59,429 bases of DNA from Nitrospinota bacterium (GTDB lineage Bacteria; UBA8248), in assembly GCA_026706735.1 (NCBI GenBank), contig JAPOYD010000146.1, positions 1 through 59,429 on the forward strand. Direction: 5' to 3'. Each line of letters starts with the position of its first letter. The stretch's first letter is position 1. Below the pieces are notes generated by a model. The model made no database searches. It was not told the DNA's origin and saw only the letters and a list, made by a program, of their open reading frames with translations. Position numbers and translations under genes: made by a program. Below, piece after piece: positions 37,237 through 46,876 of this stretch.

Positions 37237-38541
37237 TCACGACACCCGAAGCGCGACCCGGTGCATCGTGTTGTTGAGGTATCCCTTCGGGTTCCAGTCG
37301 ATGGCGTGGGGCTGCATCACCCCCGCGCTGTCGGTCGCTCGCGCCCAGACCTCGTAGTAGCCGGCTTCCGGGAATCTGATATCGGCGCGGAAGTTTTGCC
37401 ATGCGCCGCCGTTCACGGGGGCGTCCAGCGCAGCCGGTTTCCAGGTCGCACCGAAGTCATGGGAGAGGTCGACCGAGGCGACCGTCCGGTCTCCCGACCA
37501 GGCATGACCGCGCACTTGTGCGGCGCGCCCAGTTGCCGCCCCGTTCGCAGGGTGGGTGATCAGCGATTTGACGGGCATCCGCTCGATGATGACGAAATCC
37601 TTCTCATCCACTTTCTGCCCCGGCTCGATCTTGGATCGCGGCACGCGGTAGGAGGTCCCCGTCATCTTGGGACCGTCGTGCACGACGTCCCGGAGGTGGA
37701 TGCGCCGGAGCCATTTCTGCGAGCACGACCCCGGCCAGCCGGGAACGACGAGCCGAAGCGGCGCCCCGTTCATCGGATGAATCGGGCCGCCATTCTGCCC
37801 GAAGGCGATGAGCACGTTATCCGTCATCGCCTTGGCGATCGGCACGCCGCGCGAGATGGGCAGCTTGCCCGGCTGACCGGAGAGGTCCCCGTCTGCGCCG
37901 ACGTGGGCGGTGTAGACGACACTAGGCCGCACCCCGGCCGCCGCCAGCACGTCCTTGAGCCGCACGCCCGTCCACTTTGAGCAGGCGACCGCCCCGTGGG
38001 TCCACTGGGCGCCCTTTACCGGCGGCTTGAAGAAGGCCCGCCCGTTGCCCCCGCATTCGATGACGAGGGCCATCGTGACGACTTCGAACCTCGAGCGAAG
38101 CTCGGCGATCGACAAGCTCATGGGGCGCTCCACGAGGCCATCGACGGTGAGGGTCCAGGAATCCGCCGACGCTTCCGGGGGCGGGACACCGTTGTTGCGA
38201 ATGAAGTGGCGGGATGTCGGGGTGATCGGGTCGTCGAGCAGATGGGGCGGCGTTTCGGCGTTGAGCGGCCGCTCGTTCAGCAGCGTCAGGCCATCTTTGC
38301 CGACCAGCACCTTCTCGTCGGCGAAAGCCGCCGGAATGAGCCCCGACGGCATGTTGCGGTGAAACGGGATCGCCACGCCCACCATCGCCGCCATGGCGGC
38401 AAGCCCGGCGCCCCGCAGAAAACCGCGCCTATCGAGACAGGATTCTCGTCCGAAAAAGGCGCGGTCCGCCGCCACCGGGTCCTCGGCGAAGAATTCGTGT
38501 ATATCCAGGGTTTCGGAGGATGTGGATTCCTCATTCGGCAT
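37237..38541 (-). CDS. Tat-exported sulfite oxidase-family molybdopterin enzyme
   Basis: Twin-arginine CLDRRGFLRGAGLAAMAAMVG; VTMALVIECGGNGRAFFKPPVKGAQWTHGAVACSKWTGVRLKDVLAAAG; C-terminal dimerisation region GHAWSGDRTVASVDLSHDFGATWKPAAL. Confidence 0.92.
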   Translation of the reverse strand: MPNEESTSSETLDIHEFFAEDPVAADRAFFGRESCLDRRGFLRGAGLAAMAAMVGVAIPFHRNMPSGLIPAAFADEKVLVGKDGLTLLNERPLNAETPPHLLDDPITPTSRHFIRNNGVPPPEASADSWTLTVDGLVERPMSLSIAELRSRFEVVTMALVIECGGNGRAFFKPPVKGAQWTHGAVACSKWTGVRLKDVLAAAGVRPSVVYTAHVGADGDLSGQPGKLPISRGVPIAKAMTDNVLIAFGQNGGPIHPMNGAPLRLVVPGWPGSCSQKWLRRIHLRDVVHDGPKMTGTSYRVPRSKIEPGQKVDEKDFVIIERMPVKSLITHPANGAATGRAAQVRGHAWSGDRTVASVDLSHDFGATWKPAALDAPVNGGAWQNFRADIRFPEAGYYEVWARATDSAGVMQPHAIDWNPKGYLNNTMHRVALRVS

Positions 38542-38589
38542 GGCGTCCTCCTCTTGCGGACAACCGCTCAGAGAAAATCACACTGTACT

Positions 38590-39594
38590 CTAGACGAACT
38601 CGGGCATCACCTCTTCGGCGAAGCGTTCGAGCGTCCGCAGGACGAGTTCCTGCGGCATCCCCGGCCACTGCACGCGGAACGCCATGTGGTCGACGCCCAG
38701 ATCGTCGCGGTGGCGCCTGATGTCCTCGGCCACGTCCTCCGCCGAGCCGATGAGGAACCTGTCGGAGCGCAACTCGTCGAGCGGCATCCTGAGCGTGTCG
38801 CTGCTCGGCAGCGCCTCGCTCTGGCCCCACTTCACGTAGACGTCGTATTTCACCGCCAGGTAATCCGCGCATTCGCGAAAGGCGCTCTCCCTGTCCGCGC
38901 CGATGAACATCTCCTTGATGACGGGCGTCGCCTCGGGCGCGCCCTTGCCTGCGGCTTCGCGCTCTTCGTGGAACATCTCCATCTGGCGCTTGAGCGTATC
39001 GAAGCGCGCATGGGGGTTCAGGAACCACGCCTCTCCCATCCGCGCCGCGCGCTTCACCGCGCCGTCGCCGTTCGCCGCTATCCAGATGGGGGGTCTGGGC
39101 CGCTGGATGGGCCGCATGGTGAGCTTGACGTCTTCGAGCTTGACGACCTCGCCCTCATAATCGAGCGTCCCCTCTTCGAGCAGGCGGGTGACGGCTTCGA
39201 GTTTCTCCTCGAACGCCTTCACGCGCCAGGGTTTCGTGAGGCCGAACGCGCGGTACTCGGGTTCGCGGTAGCCCAGCCCCACGCCGAGCACGAAGCGGCC
39301 CTTCGTCATGGCGTCGAGCGTGGCGACCTGCTCGGCCACGTCCACCGGGTTGTGAAGCGCAAGCAGCAGGATGCCCGTGCCGACCGTCATATCGCCCGCG
39401 TGGGCCGCCACCTGGGCGACGCTCGGCCAGGTCTGCATCATCCATACGCCTTCGGTGAGGTAGTGCTGGCCGCACCACACGCTGTGAAAGCCCAAATCCC
39501 GGATGAGGCGCACCTGCTCGAGATGCTCCTCCCAGCGCTGTGCGGGGTCGTCCCCCAGGGAGTGCTGGTTCATGACGAACATGCCGAATTTCAT
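38590..39594 (-). CDS. LLM class flavin-dependent (possibly F420-dependent) oxidoreductase
   Basis: MKFGMFVMNQHSLGDD...VGTGILLLALHNPVDVAEQVATLDAMTKGRFVLGVGLGYREPEYRAFG. Confidence 0.92.
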   Translation of the reverse strand: MKFGMFVMNQHSLGDDPAQRWEEHLEQVRLIRDLGFHSVWCGQHYLTEGVWMMQTWPSVAQVAAHAGDMTVGTGILLLALHNPVDVAEQVATLDAMTKGRFVLGVGLGYREPEYRAFGLTKPWRVKAFEEKLEAVTRLLEEGTLDYEGEVVKLEDVKLTMRPIQRPRPPIWIAANGDGAVKRAARMGEAWFLNPHARFDTLKRQMEMFHEEREAAGKGAPEATPVIKEMFIGADRESAFRECADYLAVKYDVYVKWGQSEALPSSDTLRMPLDELRSDRFLIGSAEDVAEDIRRHRDDLGVDHMAFRVQWPGMPQELVLRTLERFAEEVMPEFV

Positions 39595-39613
39595 ATCACC
39601 CTCTCGTTTTGTC

Positions 39614-40522
39614 CTATGAATCCTTCGTTCCGAAATCATCGGCCAGGGCGATCACCTTCTCCGCCGCCTCGACCACGGGATAGTCGATCATGCGCCCGCC
39701 GACGGATACGCTCGCCTCCCCGCGCGCCGTCGCCTCCTCGAAGGCGGCGACCACCTCGCGCGCCTTTTCGACCTCCTCTTTCGTCGGCGTGAACGCGTGG
39801 TTCACGACTTCCACCTGCCTGGGATGGATGCAGAACTTGCCGAACATGCCGAGCGCGCGGCACCGCACAGCGCTAGCGGCGAGGCCCTCCTGATCGTCCA
39901 GCGCTATCCAGACCGTGTCGAGCGGCTTCTCCAGACCCGCGGAGCGCGAGGCCACCGCGATTCGCGAGCGCGGGTAGTCGAAGGTGAACTCATCGCGCGG
40001 CCACTCGACGTCCAGATCGTTGGTGTAGTCCCCCGCCCCGAAGGCGAGTTGGAAACGCCGCTCCCCCGTATCGGCGGAGGCGATCGCGAAGGCGTCCTCC
40101 ACGCCCCTTGCGTTCTCGATAATGGCGAGCAGATGAATGCCACCCGCTTCGCAGCCCGCCGCTCTCTCCGCGTCGCGTATCAGCCGATCGGCCGCCAATA
40201 TCTGGCCGGGATTCTCCGCCTTGGGCAGGACGATTCCCCTGAGCGCGGGACCCACCACCGCCGCGATGTCCTCAGGCCCGCAGGCGATCGAAAAGCCCGT
40301 CACGTCGTCCAGCGGATTCACGCGCACGAAAACATCCGCGCCGTCCTCTTCGGCTATCGTCCTGACCGCCGCTCCGAGCGCATCGCGCGTCGAGTCCTTC
40401 TCATCGGCGGGCACGGCGTCTTCCAGGTCCAGCACGACGGCGTCGGCCCCGGCCTTGCCCACCTTAGCGAGCATTCTCTCCCTGTTACCGGGGGCGAACA
40501 GAATCGTCCGATAGAGTTTCAT
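39614..40522 (-). CDS. CoA ester lyase (HpcH/HpaI / CitE family)
   Basis: YRTILFAPGNRERMLAKVGKAGADAVVLDLEDAVPADEKDSTRDAL...GIVLPKAENPGQIL...KFCIHPRQVEVVNHAF. Confidence 0.94.
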   Translation of the reverse strand: MKLYRTILFAPGNRERMLAKVGKAGADAVVLDLEDAVPADEKDSTRDALGAAVRTIAEEDGADVFVRVNPLDDVTGFSIACGPEDIAAVVGPALRGIVLPKAENPGQILAADRLIRDAERAAGCEAGGIHLLAIIENARGVEDAFAIASADTGERRFQLAFGAGDYTNDLDVEWPRDEFTFDYPRSRIAVASRSAGLEKPLDTVWIALDDQEGLAASAVRCRALGMFGKFCIHPRQVEVVNHAFTPTKEEVEKAREVVAAFEEATARGEASVSVGGRMIDYPVVEAAEKVIALADDFGTKDS

Positions 40523-40733
40523 GAAAAATCTCCCTCTCGTTCATCGTCTCAGGTGATGTGTTTTTACCCCTGATGGAAGAGATTGCCAAGCTGGGGAGAC
40601 TTTCGTGGAGAGCGTCCCGGCGCATCAGGATATTTCATCACACTTCGTGATGAAGGCCTTTTATCATTTCGGCCCGCACGGCGGATGGAATATAATCGCG
40701 CAAAATCAGTGAAAAAATTTCTGGAGAGTTTCA

Positions 40734-42407
40734 ATGAAACCCGACGAACTGTTGCACCGCCCCATCACGGAGTTGGCCGCCCTCATCCGGGCCGGCGAGG
40801 TGAAGCCGAGCGAGGCGCTCGAGGCCCACATCGCCAGAACCCAAGAGATGGACGCCACCATCAACGCCTTCACGAGAACCACCTTCGAACTCGCCCGGGA
40901 ACAGGCGGAGCGGCTGGATTCCGAACTCGCCGGTGGAAACTACCGGGGTCCGCTCCACGGGATACCCGTCGCGCTCAAGGACCTGTTTGACCTGGAAGGC
41001 CACCCCACCACAGCGGGCAGCCGGATTCTGGGGAAAAGCGCGGCGGGCGAAACGGCGGAGTGCGTGCAAAGGCTCGTGGAAGCCGGGGCGGTTATCATCG
41101 GAAAGACGAATCTTCAGGAATTCGCACGCGGCGGCACCGGGGCGAACAGCGCGTTCGGCCCGGCGCGAAACCCCTGGAGTCTGGACCACACGCCAGGCGG
41201 GAGCAGCAGCGGCTCGGCCGCCTGCGTGGCGGCGGGGATGGCGGCCGCCGCACTCGGCTCGGACACCGGCGGCTCGGTGCGCCTGCCCGCTTCGTTCTGC
41301 AATCTGGTGGGCATCCGCTCCACCTACGGCCGGGTGAGCAGGGTGGGGGCCGTGCCGCTGGGACTCAGCTTCGACAACGTGGGGCCCCTCGCCAGAACGG
41401 TGGAGGACGCCACCCTCATCCTGGGAGCCATCGCAGGCCCCGACCCCAGGGACCCCACCACGGGAACGAGACCTGCGCCCGATTTCTTGGAAACCGTGAA
41501 CGAGGGCGTGTGCGGCATGACGCTGGGCGTTCCGACCAACCATTTCTGGCCGGGCGAGGACACAGAAGCAGAGGCCGTCGTTCGCGAGGCCATCGCGCGA
41601 TTCGAGAAGCTGGGCGCGAGTCTTGTTGAGGTGGAAATCCCCTGGGCACGGCTCGGCCAGGTGGCCTACGCCGCGACGGTGGGGCCGGAGGGCGCGGAAT
41701 ATCACCGGAAATTCCTGGAAAACCACCGGGACGGCTACGTCTCGCCCGGTGCGGATTTTTTTGAATACAGCCTCTTCATTCCGGGCTGGCGCTATGTGCA
41801 GGCGCAAAAGGCGAGAACCTTCTTCATCCGTCAGGCGGCGGAGGTCTTCAGGCGCGTGGACGCCGTTCTTACGCCCACCGTCGCGGTCGCGCCCCCCACC
41901 ATCGCGGATTGCCTCGACGGCATGAAGATGTGGCCGATTGTAAGCGACAACACGGCCGCCTTCAGCACCATCGGCAACCCCGCGCTCCAGGTCCCGTGCG
42001 GGTTCACGAAAGCGCGTCTGCCCGTCGGCCTGCAGATTGCGGGGAGATGGGGGGATGAGGCGCGCCTGTTCCGAATCGGCAAGGCGCTGGAAGAGGATAA
42101 CCCGCTCTGGCGGACGAAGCCGCCCGAAATCGATGAGCAGCCGCCTCCCGAAGCAATTCCGGAAGTCTCCGCCTCACCGTCGCAAGCCGAGTCGACAACC
42201 GGGGCCGCCGCCCACGTTCTCGCCATGGCGAAAACCATGGGCTATGCGATTGATTTGGATAAAATTTCACCGGAGAGTCTTGTCCAGGGCGTCTCGAACA
42301 TGCTCGCGGGACTGGAAAAACTGGACGACCTCGACTTGGGTGACTGCGAGCGCGCCGAGACACTGAACCTTCTGGAGATGAATTTCGACTCGATTCCGCC
42401 TCCGTGA
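40734..42407 (+). CDS. Amidase (amidase-signature family) with C-terminal GatC/AtzG-like extension
   Basis: GIPVALKDLFDLEGHPTTAGSRIL...GGTGANSAFGPARNPWSLDHTPGGSSSGSAACVAAGMAAAALGSDTGGSVRLPASFC; roughly 60 extra C-terminal residues. Confidence 0.94.
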   Translation: MKPDELLHRPITELAALIRAGEVKPSEALEAHIARTQEMDATINAFTRTTFELAREQAERLDSELAGGNYRGPLHGIPVALKDLFDLEGHPTTAGSRILGKSAAGETAECVQRLVEAGAVIIGKTNLQEFARGGTGANSAFGPARNPWSLDHTPGGSSSGSAACVAAGMAAAALGSDTGGSVRLPASFCNLVGIRSTYGRVSRVGAVPLGLSFDNVGPLARTVEDATLILGAIAGPDPRDPTTGTRPAPDFLETVNEGVCGMTLGVPTNHFWPGEDTEAEAVVREAIARFEKLGASLVEVEIPWARLGQVAYAATVGPEGAEYHRKFLENHRDGYVSPGADFFEYSLFIPGWRYVQAQKARTFFIRQAAEVFRRVDAVLTPTVAVAPPTIADCLDGMKMWPIVSDNTAAFSTIGNPALQVPCGFTKARLPVGLQIAGRWGDEARLFRIGKALEEDNPLWRTKPPEIDEQPPPEAIPEVSASPSQAESTTGAAAHVLAMAKTMGYAIDLDKISPESLVQGVSNMLAGLEKLDDLDLGDCERAETLNLLEMNFDSIPPP

Positions 42408-42414
42408 TAGACGC

Positions 42415-43539
42415 CTAATCGGGCTTGAGCAGAACCTTCAGGCACTCTCCCGTGCCCGTGACCTCGATGCCCGCCTGCACCTGGGAGAGCGGCAGACGGT
42501 GCGTGAAGATGTCGTCAATCGGCAGGTCCGTTCTCAGGAGCATGTCCATCGCCGGTTCGAACTGCACCTGGGGATAGGCCCATGAGCCGCAGATGTCCAC
42601 GTCCTTGTTGCACACCTGGTGGGGCCTGATCTCCACCCCGCCCGGGTCGCCGTAGTGCCCGACTTCCACGAGCTTCCCGCCCCGGCGGACGACGTCCAGC
42701 CCCTCGGCGAAGGCTGCCGGAACGCCCGCCGCCTCGACCACCACGTCGGGCCCCACGCCGTCCGTCCAGGAGAGGATCTGCTCTTTCCTTTCTTCGGGCG
42801 TGAGCGCCGCCAGGCTCACCGTCTTCGTGGCGCCGAACTTTTTGGAGAACGCGAGTCTCTCCTCCGTCATGTCCACCGCGATGATCTCGCCCGCCCCCAT
42901 CGTCTTGAGAGCGGCCACCACCAACAGCCCGATGGGTCCCACGCCCATGACGGCGCACCGAGCGCCCACGCCGAACCCCTCCCCCGCATAGGGGACTCCC
43001 GGCGAGAGCGAACGCCCCGCCGCCCTCTGGGCCACGGCCAGTGGTTCGCAGAGCGTGGCCCGCTCGAGCGAGAGACCCTCGGGCAGCTTCAATACGAAGG
43101 AATTCCCCTGAATGTACATGTACTCCGAAAACGCCCCGAAAAGGTGCGGCGCCTCGGCGGAGGTGCGGAAACCGAAAACCGTGCGGTTCGGGCACAACTG
43201 GGGCCGGTGCGGCGCGTGAATGCAGAACCAGCATTTTCCGCAGGCCTGGCTGCCCGGCGCCACGGTGATCGCGTCGCCCTCCCTGATGGGGCCGCCCACG
43301 ATCTTCATGTTCGCATTGGCCTGTGGCCCTAATTTCTCTACGATTCCGCTGAACTCATGGCCTGGAATCACCGGCCACGCCAAGTTCAGGTTGCCCCCGT
43401 ACATGTGCTTGTCCGAACCGCAGACGCCCACGGCGGCCACCCGCATCAACAGGGCGTCGTCCTCAATCTCGGGCATGGGGTATTCGCGCAGGGCGATCTC
43501 GCCCGGCTGTAGAATCGTGGCGGCCTGAACGGTGGACAT
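42415..43539 (-). CDS. Zinc-dependent alcohol dehydrogenase family (MDR) protein
   Basis: VAAVGVCGSDKHMYGG...VIPGHEFSGIVEKLG...GKCWFCIHAPHRPQLCPN; Rossmann CAVMGVGPIGLLVVAALKTMGAGEIIAVD. Confidence 0.94.
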   Translation of the reverse strand: MSTVQAATILQPGEIALREYPMPEIEDDALLMRVAAVGVCGSDKHMYGGNLNLAWPVIPGHEFSGIVEKLGPQANANMKIVGGPIREGDAITVAPGSQACGKCWFCIHAPHRPQLCPNRTVFGFRTSAEAPHLFGAFSEYMYIQGNSFVLKLPEGLSLERATLCEPLAVAQRAAGRSLSPGVPYAGEGFGVGARCAVMGVGPIGLLVVAALKTMGAGEIIAVDMTEERLAFSKKFGATKTVSLAALTPEERKEQILSWTDGVGPDVVVEAAGVPAAFAEGLDVVRRGGKLVEVGHYGDPGGVEIRPHQVCNKDVDICGSWAYPQVQFEPAMDMLLRTDLPIDDIFTHRLPLSQVQAGIEVTGTGECLKVLLKPD

Positions 43540-43692
43540 CGAATCCCTCTCCTCGAAGCAATGACATTGAGCGCCGGAAAAAATCGGCGCGAGCCTCTCG
43601 GCAAGTTGTGATGCGCACTACTTTAGCGTATCTCTGATTCGCGCCACAATGAACGCAGTGGAAGCGCACCCCGAATCTGTTGAGGAACGTCC

Positions 43693-44556
43693 ATGCCGCT
43701 CGAAAAGACGCTCGCCATTTTCGGCTATCCCCTGGGGCATACGCTCTCGCCCGTCATGCACAACGCGGCGGCGCAGGCGCTGGGACTGCCCTACCGCTTC
43801 ACGGCCTACGAGGTGCATCCGGATCGCTACGAGGAGGCGGTGCGCGGCGCGGGCGCGATGGGCTTTGCGGGCTTTTGCGTCACCATCCCCCACAAGGTGA
43901 CCACCTTCCGTCTCATGGACGAGTTGAGCGAGGACGCGAGGCTCATGGGCGCGGTGAACATGGTGACCTTCGAGGAGGGCGCCAAACTCAAGGGCCACAA
44001 CACCGACGGCGCGGGCTGGCTCCGCTCCCTGGAAGAGGAAACTGGCGTCTCCCCACAAGGGAAAAAATGCCTGCTGCTGGGCGCGGGCGGGGCCGCGCGG
44101 GCCATCGCCATCAAGCTCGCGCAAACAGGGGCCGCGCACGTCGAGATCAGAAACCGCACGGCGGAGAAGGCGGCGGCGCTTGCGCGCGAGGTAAAATCCC
44201 ACTTTCAGGATGTCGAAATCGACGGCGGCGGCCTGGAGGCGCTTGAATCCGCCGCCCGGGGGCGGGATATTATCGTCAACACGACGAGCCTGGGGATGAC
44301 CGGGGACAAGGAAAGAGAGGCGGCATGCCCCCTGCCCGAGGAGTTCATTCCGCCTGAGAGCATCTGCGCCGATGCGGTCTACAACCCGCTCGACACCCCG
44401 TTCCTGAAAGCCGCCCGCCGGAGAGGCGCGCGCGCCGTCTCGGGGGTCGGCTGGCTTTTGCATCAGGGGGCCCTGGGCTGGGAGCTTTGGACCGGCACGC
44501 AGATGCCTATCGAGCACGTGCGCGATAAGATGCTCGAAGCGCTTCAAAACCGATAG
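43693..44556 (+). CDS. aroE: Shikimate dehydrogenase
   Basis: LAIFGYPLGHTLSPVMHNAAAQALGL...GFCVTIPHKV...GHNTDGAGWLRSLEE...LLLGAGGAARAIAIKLA...GVGWLLHQGALGWELWTG. Confidence 0.96.
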   Translation: MPLEKTLAIFGYPLGHTLSPVMHNAAAQALGLPYRFTAYEVHPDRYEEAVRGAGAMGFAGFCVTIPHKVTTFRLMDELSEDARLMGAVNMVTFEEGAKLKGHNTDGAGWLRSLEEETGVSPQGKKCLLLGAGGAARAIAIKLAQTGAAHVEIRNRTAEKAAALAREVKSHFQDVEIDGGGLEALESAARGRDIIVNTTSLGMTGDKEREAACPLPEEFIPPESICADAVYNPLDTPFLKAARRRGARAVSGVGWLLHQGALGWELWTGTQMPIEHVRDKMLEALQNR

Positions 44557-44589
44557 TATCCACTTGAGACAAGGAGCCTGAGAAATTCC

Positions 44590-45780
44590 ATGAGTATGCC
44601 GCTTGAGGGGATTCGCGTCCTCGATCTTTCCAGAATACTGGCGGGGCCGTTCTGCACCATGATGCTAGGCGACATGGGGGCGGAGGTCATCAAGGTCGAA
44701 AACCCCGTCGGCGGGGACGACACGCGCGGCTGGCCGCCTTTTTACGAGGGAGGCGAGAGCAGCTATTTCCAGTCCGTGAACCGCAACAAGAAAAGCCTCA
44801 CGTTGAACCTGAAGGCCGAGGAAGGAAAAGAGGTTTTAAGGTCGCTCGTCCAGGAATCGGACGTCCTCATCCAGAACTTCCGGCCCGGCGCTATCGAGCG
44901 GCTCGGCTTCGACTGGGATGCCTGCCACGCGCTCAACCCCCGGCTCATCTACGCCAGCGTCTCGGGCTACGGCCAGAGCGGACCCTCCAAGGAGAGGCCC
45001 GCCTACGACATCCTCCTGCAGGGCGAAGGGGGCCTCATGAGCATCACGGGCGCCGAAGGAGTCGGGGGCTTCAAGACAGGCATCGCCATCGCCGACCTCA
45101 CCACCGCCATGTTCGCGACCCAGGGGATCCTGCTGGCCATCATCGCCCGCGAGAAGACGGGGGAGGGTCAATACGTCGACACGGCCATCCAGGACGGACA
45201 GGCGGCGCTCATGAGCCACGCCGCGGGAAACTTCTTCGCCACGGGCACACCGCCCGGGCGTCTGGGGAACCGCCACCCGAGCATCGCGCCGTACCGCGAT
45301 TTTCCCTGCTCGGACGGGGAGCTCATCGTCGCGGCGGCGAACGACTCCCTGTGGCAGCGCTTCGCCCGCGCCATCGGCAGGGCCGATCTGGCGGACGACC
45401 CCAAATGGGATACGAACGCGGCGCGCGTCTCGGGGCGCGATGAACTCGAAGCCGAGATCGAGGAGACCATGCGGGTCAAGACCCGCGCAGAGTGGGCCGA
45501 AATCGTATCGGACGCGGGCGTGCCCTGCGGGCCGGTGCGGACGATTGAGGAGTTGTGCGCGGATCCGCAGATCCATCACCGGGAGATGGTCGTCGAGATG
45601 GAGCACGCGAGGACCGGCGTCCTGAAGGTAATGGGAAACCCCATGAAGCTCTCGGATACGCCCGGCGAGCTCCGCCTGCCCCCTCCCCTGCTGGGTGAGC
45701 ACACCGAGGAAATCCTCACAGGCCTGCTCGGCAAGTCGGACGGGGAAATCGCCGCGCTGAAAGAAAAGGGCGTCGCCTAG
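44590..45780 (+). CDS. CaiB/BaiF family CoA-transferase
   Basis: MPLEGIRVLDLSRILAGPFCTMMLGDMGAEVIKVENPVGGDDTRGWPP...NRNKKSLTLNLKAEEGKEVLRSLVQESDVLIQNFRPGAIERLG. Confidence 0.96.
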   Translation: MSMPLEGIRVLDLSRILAGPFCTMMLGDMGAEVIKVENPVGGDDTRGWPPFYEGGESSYFQSVNRNKKSLTLNLKAEEGKEVLRSLVQESDVLIQNFRPGAIERLGFDWDACHALNPRLIYASVSGYGQSGPSKERPAYDILLQGEGGLMSITGAEGVGGFKTGIAIADLTTAMFATQGILLAIIAREKTGEGQYVDTAIQDGQAALMSHAAGNFFATGTPPGRLGNRHPSIAPYRDFPCSDGELIVAAANDSLWQRFARAIGRADLADDPKWDTNAARVSGRDELEAEIEETMRVKTRAEWAEIVSDAGVPCGPVRTIEELCADPQIHHREMVVEMEHARTGVLKVMGNPMKLSDTPGELRLPPPLLGEHTEEILTGLLGKSDGEIAALKEKGVA

Positions 45781-45874
45781 CTTGCATCGTGGAGCGCGCC
45801 TTGTCAGACGCGGCCCTCGCCGATAGGATGCGGGAGTCATCGCGGACTTTACTCGATAAAAACGGAGAAACGTC

Positions 45875-46876
45875 CTGAGAACGGTCACGTATTCATTCAA
45901 CTTTACCTTGCCCATCACGAACTGGTGCGTGAACCACTGCGGCTATTGCAGCTTCCGCAGCAGCGTTCCCCTCCTGCTCTCCATGGAGGAGTGCAAACGG
46001 CTCGCGAAGCAGGCCTACGCGCAGGGCGTGGTCGAGGCGCTCGTCATGACGGGCGAGGGAATCGACAGGCACAAGGGTCTCAAGAACCAATTGAAAGAAT
46101 GGGGATATGACTCCTACGCGGCCTATACGGCCGAGGTGTGCAAGATGTGTCTCGACGTCGGCCTGCTGCCCCACGCCAACATCGGCACGCTGGAGGAATG
46201 GGAATACGAGATACTGAAACCCTACAACGTCTCGATGGGTATGATGATGGAGACCGTCAGCGCAGAAGCCACGCGCATCGCCCACCGAACAGCGCCGACG
46301 AAAACGCCCGAGGTCCGGCTCGCCTCCCTCGAGGCGGCAGGCAAGCTCGGGATCGCCTTCACGACGGGAATACTGGTCGGCATCGGGGAATCGCCCGAAG
46401 AGCGCGTCGAGACGCTGGAAGCCATCGCCGAGGTGCACGGCCGTTATGGGCACATCCAGGAGATTATCCTGCAACCCCTGAACCCCCAGCCCATGACGCC
46501 CATGGCCAGGTGGGCCCGCCCGCCGGATGAGGAGGTCGCGGCGCTGATCCCCGAGGTTCAAAGGCTCATGCCGGGCGTCCACATCCAGGTTCCGCCGAAC
46601 CTAGTCGACGATCTGCTCGGCCTCATCATGGCGGGGGCGGACGACATCGGGGGCATCGCGCCCGAACCCGATCACATCAACCCGAACCGCCACTGGCCCA
46701 AACTGGGGAATCTCGACCAGTCCCTCCATCAGGAAGACATCGCCCTGCGCCTGCGGATGCCGGTGTATGACGAATTCATCGAGGCGGGCTGGTGTCCGCC
46801 CGAAACCCTGCCCGCGCTCCGCCGGATGCTGGAGAGGCGAGAAGCGCAGGAATCCCTGCCCGTGGAGATCGCATGA
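45875..46876 (+). CDS. cofG: 7,8-didemethyl-8-hydroxy-5-deazariboflavin synthase subunit CofG (probable CTG start)
   Basis: Radical-SAM CVNHCGYC motif in RTVTYSFNFTLPITNWCVNHCGYCSFR; next to cofH. No ATG/GTG/TTG upstream of the conserved segment before the in-frame TAA at 45857; CTG at 45875 has GGAG 7 nt upstream. Confidence 0.88.
   Translation: MRTVTYSFNFTLPITNWCVNHCGYCSFRSSVPLLLSMEECKRLAKQAYAQGVVEALVMTGEGIDRHKGLKNQLKEWGYDSYAAYTAEVCKMCLDVGLLPHANIGTLEEWEYEILKPYNVSMGMMMETVSAEATRIAHRTAPTKTPEVRLASLEAAGKLGIAFTTGILVGIGESPEERVETLEAIAEVHGRYGHIQEIILQPLNPQPMTPMARWARPPDEEVAALIPEVQRLMPGVHIQVPPNLVDDLLGLIMAGADDIGGIAPEPDHINPNRHWPKLGNLDQSLHQEDIALRLRMPVYDEFIEAGWCPPETLPALRRMLERREAQESLPVEIA

Noticed and set aside
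37996-39792. 598-aa plus-strand ORF spanning sulfite oxidase and LLM genes
   Set aside because: Antisense to three confident genes; low-complexity Arg/His/Pro composition.
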